From PALSA-1336 sp038203095 (lineage in GTDB: Bacteria; Patescibacteriota; Doudnabacteria; UBA920), in assembly GCA_038203095.1 (NCBI GenBank), contig JBBREH010000049.1:1-6877 (forward strand): a stretch of DNA of 6,877 bases. The letters run 5' to 3'. The notes below the pieces were generated by a model. That model saw only the letters and a list, made by a program, of their open reading frames with translations. It had not been told where the DNA came from and made no database searches. Below, piece after piece: positions 5,108 to 6,877 of the stretch. Every line of letters starts with the position of its first letter. The first letter of the stretch is position 1. Both the position numbers and the translations under genes were made by a program.

Positions 5108-5653
5108 GCATTAAGAAATTAAATCTTAATATTTAAAAACGGCATAAATATTTAGTTCAATTTTGCCCTAGCGTAATCTTAGCCTCTAGCGGGATAATTA
5201 CTAGGGATCCCCAAAGGTTTAAATAAGGGGAGACTGGACATTATCCACGACTCAAATTGGATGTGTTTTTTTTAGCCCAAATTTATAATTTTAAAAATCT
5301 CGATTGAAGCAAAGCATCACTTTTTTGCAAAGAGATCCTTCGCTTCGCTCAGGATGACGTCAATTTAGAGACGTATTGAGCGAGTGCACCTTAACAGTTA
5401 AATAGTGATTAGAAAACAATAATATCTTCCCTGATATTATTGTGTACAAAACCATCGTGTCTTGATAAATTTAAACCTTATCGAGATGCAATGTTTGCGT
5501 CAATTCAATTGAGTTCAATGATACATTATAGGTTTTATTAATTGAGCCTTTCCCAAATCAATTAAGCCAAGGTTTGTCTTTTAGACAGATCGAACTCTAC
5601 TTATTTTTTTCTGTCCCGGCTTTGCCAGGACATTCAAGATAAAATATTTAGTT
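5108..5653 (+). other. Pre-16S leader with multiple hairpins
   Basis: The transcribed spacer before 16S contains several clear stems. 5416-5426 pairs with 5433-5443 (11 bp perfect, loop TTCCCT). 5461-5468 pairs with 5478-5485 (8 bp, one G-T). 5538-5545 pairs with 5558-5565 (8 bp). 5575-5579 pairs with 5583-5587. 5612-5620 pairs with 5624-5632 (one mismatch). 5645-5651 mirrors 5654-5660 across the predicted mature 5' end. The RNase III processing stem normally joins this leader to sequence after the 16S 3' end, which is outside the window. I found no certain boxA; TGTCTTTTAGACA at 5575-5587 only vaguely resembles one. Confidence 0.6.
5332..5358. repeat. Widespread CTTCGCTTCGCTCAGG-type interspersed motif
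   Basis: ATCCT (5335-5339) and AGGAT (5351-5355) enclose TCGCTTCGCTC and are followed by GAC. From memory, this module recurs between genes in many environmental bacterial genomes. Here it sits in the rRNA leader and would be transcribed as a short hairpin. Confidence 0.5.

Positions 5654-6877
<1,224 letters not shown>

Larger units (their letters stand above)
4594..5653. other. 1.06-kb AT-rich non-coding region upstream of 16S rRNA
   Basis: No convincing protein gene lies between the MFS stop and the 16S start. The region holds a foldback MITE-like element (4688-4849), a 12-bp hairpin (4977-5007), the main rRNA promoter (5073-5101) and a long structured leader. Two additional TATAAT hexamers (4904-4909, 5062-5067) lack good -35 partners. 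No tRNA or intrinsic terminator was recognised after the MFS gene. Confidence 0.7.

Overview
The window looks like a piece of a Candidate Phyla Radiation (Patescibacteria) genome. The main evidence is the 16S rRNA gene at its right end. It has shortened variable regions, the form GTGCCAGCAGCAGCGGTAA in the 530 loop, and several paired base exchanges at normally invariant sites. From remembered sequences it most resembles Microgenomates or Katanobacteria, but I could not run a placement. Supporting signs are low-to-moderate GC, no clear Shine-Dalgarno sequences, frequent TTG starts, CPR-style prepilins and interspersed hairpin repeats.

Layout from left to right. (1) 2-124 is the C-terminal tail of a transposase that enters from outside the window. 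(2) 147-605 and 730-1437 are two prepilins with nearly identical N-terminal helices and unrelated C-terminal regions. A strong terminator and a new promoter separate them, so they are probably transcribed independently. (3) 1438-1712 has no gene but holds a block of nested palindromes. (4) 1713-1949 is a 78-residue protein that resembles a zf-HC2 anti-sigma domain with an altered metal site. (5) 2197-2247 is a good promoter with a palindrome over the predicted transcription start. (6) 2260-4593 is a DHA2-type (EmrB/QacA-like) 14-helix MFS exporter with an extra helix and a C-terminal domain predicted to lie outside the membrane. (7) 4594-5653 is about 1.06 kb of AT-rich non-coding DNA. It contains a 162-bp foldback element with a 5-bp target duplication, a perfect-consensus sigma70-type promoter at 5073-5101, and a hairpin-rich leader of about 545 nt. 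(8) 5654-6877 is a 16S rRNA gene cut by the window edge near E. coli position 1287.

The genes do not form one pathway. The pilins would act in a type IV pilus or pseudopilus used for attachment, DNA uptake or secretion; their assembly genes are not here. The MFS protein is a separate envelope function under its own promoter. I see no complete new defence or mobile system. The observations most worth following are the hairpin MITE, the exporter-ectodomain fusion, the 14-bp hairpin in the second prepilin leader, and the possible IS end at the start of the first prepilin.
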